Under the pieces are notes generated by a model. That model was given only the letters and a program-made list of their open reading frames with translations, made no database searches and was not told where the DNA came from. Shown here one piece after another: positions 20,403 through 22,051 of a DNA stretch of 22,051 bases. The stretch's first letter is position 1, and the number at the start of each line of letters is the position of its first letter. Source of the DNA: Magicicada cassinii (taxonomy: Eukaryota; Arthropoda; Insecta; Hemiptera; Cicadidae); NCBI GenBank assembly GCA_028571305.1, contig JAOXNS010122170.1:1-22051 (forward strand), in the 5' to 3' direction. Position numbers and translations under genes: made by a program.

Positions 20403-21949
20403 AATGAAATCAATCACGCACTATGGTGGGCAGCGTCCTCAGATGGCTAGGAAAACTAAAGCCGCAGCCATAGTTAATGATGAGGAAATAAGTTACCTAC
20501 AAAAGGCATTGTGGACACATCTCTATTATACGCTTCAGAAATTATGTAAGAATGTTCATGAATAGATCTAGCATGCAAACCAACAAGAAAGAATCGACCG
20601 TCCAAAGAATATTAGAGACCTGTTGATAAGTGATGAATGTCTGAGGGGCATAAACGTAAATTTTGGCCGATTTAAGTAATGAAATCTATATAAAGTAACA
20701 GAATGACAAGAGGAAATATATCAGAAACACCTTTAAGGTATTGTATTGTATTTCGTAGTATAAGAAAGCAGACGTATAAGGAGGAAGTCGCAGATACACA
20801 GCAACAATCAAACGTTAACTTGGCTAACACAATAAATTCGCGCGCTGTGAACGTTGACTTTTCACGAGTCATTTTATTGCCTGAAGGAGCAACGTCTGCA
20901 TCGGTTTCTCATGCTAATAACGTTAATTCAACACCCGGCTCCAATTCATAAAGCGTCCCTCGTTTGAAGCCTGAAACCAGTTAATCCAGTTGCACAACTA
21001 ATAACATCCACTGTGTTTCCAAATTTCGGCTACTCGCTTACTCATTAATGCCTTTCCAATCTTATACCTTTCCGTAAAATTCATATTTCAACGTAAGCAT
21101 ATTATACTAAAATTAAATTCATATTGTACTAACTTACAATGAATCAGACAACAACGAATTATAGCATAGTCAATTATTATAGCATTTCATTAGTATTTAT
21201 GTATATGATGCAATATGTTGACAAATAAAATTTAATTCATTTAGTTATAAATCGCTGGAGCAATAAAAGAATTTGACATTTTATGATTTCCTCAGGCCAA
21301 CATTATTAAATTAATCTGTCCTGATTTTGAATAACATGTCATAATCTGATAACCAAGAAGTTATAATACTATTTTGTGTAAAATTGATTATTGTATTATT
21401 ATATCGACGTACACTTAAGTTTGTATGAGAATAGCAGCATAATAAAGTGACTAACTGAAGCTGGAATTTAACAGTACACAGAACGATTTAGGCGTTCTCG
21501 GTTTTCTCTTCTCGACACATTCACGAATATTATTCACTTCAGAATATTTTTCCTATAATACATTTATTAATTAAAAATGTTTATAAAATTAAAATGACCA
21601 TTTCCAAGAAAACGTCTCGCGACCCTATATGCTTACTCGTAATATTGATACTAGCTAGGGCTGGATACCAAAACACATGAACCAGCTAGCATTGCAGTAT
21701 AGACTGATAATGTCTGATCTTCAAAAACAGTTTGGATTCAAATGTTAAGAATTAATAATAAAATATTAATGTCGTATACTATATGTATACAAATATTTTA
21801 GTATATAAAGTATACAAATACTGTACTCAATTGATATACTCAATTGATTTTAAATGAAACATTTAATTGGTATGAAAATCTTCTGGCCTGTATTGTATTG
21901 ATCAGATCGCTAACATAATCCGTTTTATCACAAAATTGTCAGTTATATA
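20403..21949. other. DNA without a recognised gene
   Basis: The frame 20703-20951 (82 codons) is rich in Ser, Asn, Ala and Val and a little less AT-driven than others, but it overlaps an open frame on the other strand and has no motif. Short repeats at 21785-21849 are listed separately. No repeat ends are seen. Confidence 0.55.
21785..21849 (+). repeat. Short direct and tandem repeats
   Basis: GTATACAAATA occurs at 21785-21795 and 21810-21820. TACTCAATTGATA (21824-21836) is followed at once by TACTCAATTGATT (21837-21849). It looks like slippage in AT-rich DNA. Confidence 0.8.
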
Positions 21950-21974
21950 TGTGTGTGTGTGTGTGTGTGTGTGG

Positions 21975-22051
<77 letters not shown>
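21950..22051 (+). repeat. Long (GT)n microsatellite cut by the window edge
   Basis: At least 102 bp of GT units with two single-base interruptions (a GGG near 21972 and a TTT near 21988). The true length is unknown because the window ends inside it. Confidence 0.98.

Noticed and set aside
20703-20951. An 82-codon Ser/Asn/Ala-rich frame
   Set aside because: It overlaps an open frame on the other strand and has no motif, so it cannot be told from chance without conservation data.

Overview
The window reads as non-coding nuclear DNA from an animal, most likely an arthropod. It is strongly AT-rich and has many short homopolymer runs, long (GT/AC)n microsatellites and decayed LINE and DNA-transposon fragments. 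I found no open frame that I recognise as a host protein, no rRNA or tRNA gene and no operon-like layout. The C-terminal tails of the LINE fragments are of a type common in insect genomes. That, with the recurrent TAGGCCTA octamer and the low GC, makes a large insect genome such as a cockroach or termite my best guess. This placement is an impression, not a proof.

Layout: 1-1239 holds no gene. Positions 1240-1899 are a GC-richer island that I read as a decayed non-autonomous hAT element with hAT-type ends, a 19-bp subterminal inverted repeat and a 46-bp internal inverted repeat. About 2330-3240 is a 5'-truncated, broken LINE on the plus strand covering the reverse transcriptase from just before its catalytic motif to the C-terminus. 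Positions 3240-4880 are featureless AT-rich DNA. About 4880-5450 is a purine-rich stretch with weak signs of another very old LINE tail. From 5450 to 11640 there is AT-rich DNA with microsatellites, a perfect 20-nt palindrome (8722-8741), a possible 296-bp miniature inverted-repeat element (8920-9215) and nested inverted repeats (10400-10520). About 11650-11875 is a second LINE C-terminal tail of a different family.

The right half has two copies, in opposite orientation, of a short dispersed repeat ending in a TTTTA-rich tail (13605-13690 minus, 17955-18028 plus), several hairpins, and a compact cluster of CTCF-like, E2F-like and DRE-like motifs (19580-19632). The window ends inside a long (GT)n microsatellite that runs off the edge.

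No genes can be shown to work together here. The most likely reading is intergenic DNA or a long intron. The observations most worth checking are the hAT element with its internal inverted repeats, the enrichment of TAGGCCTA, the motif cluster at 19.6 kb and the TTTTA-tailed repeat pair. I did not find a convincing new biological system.
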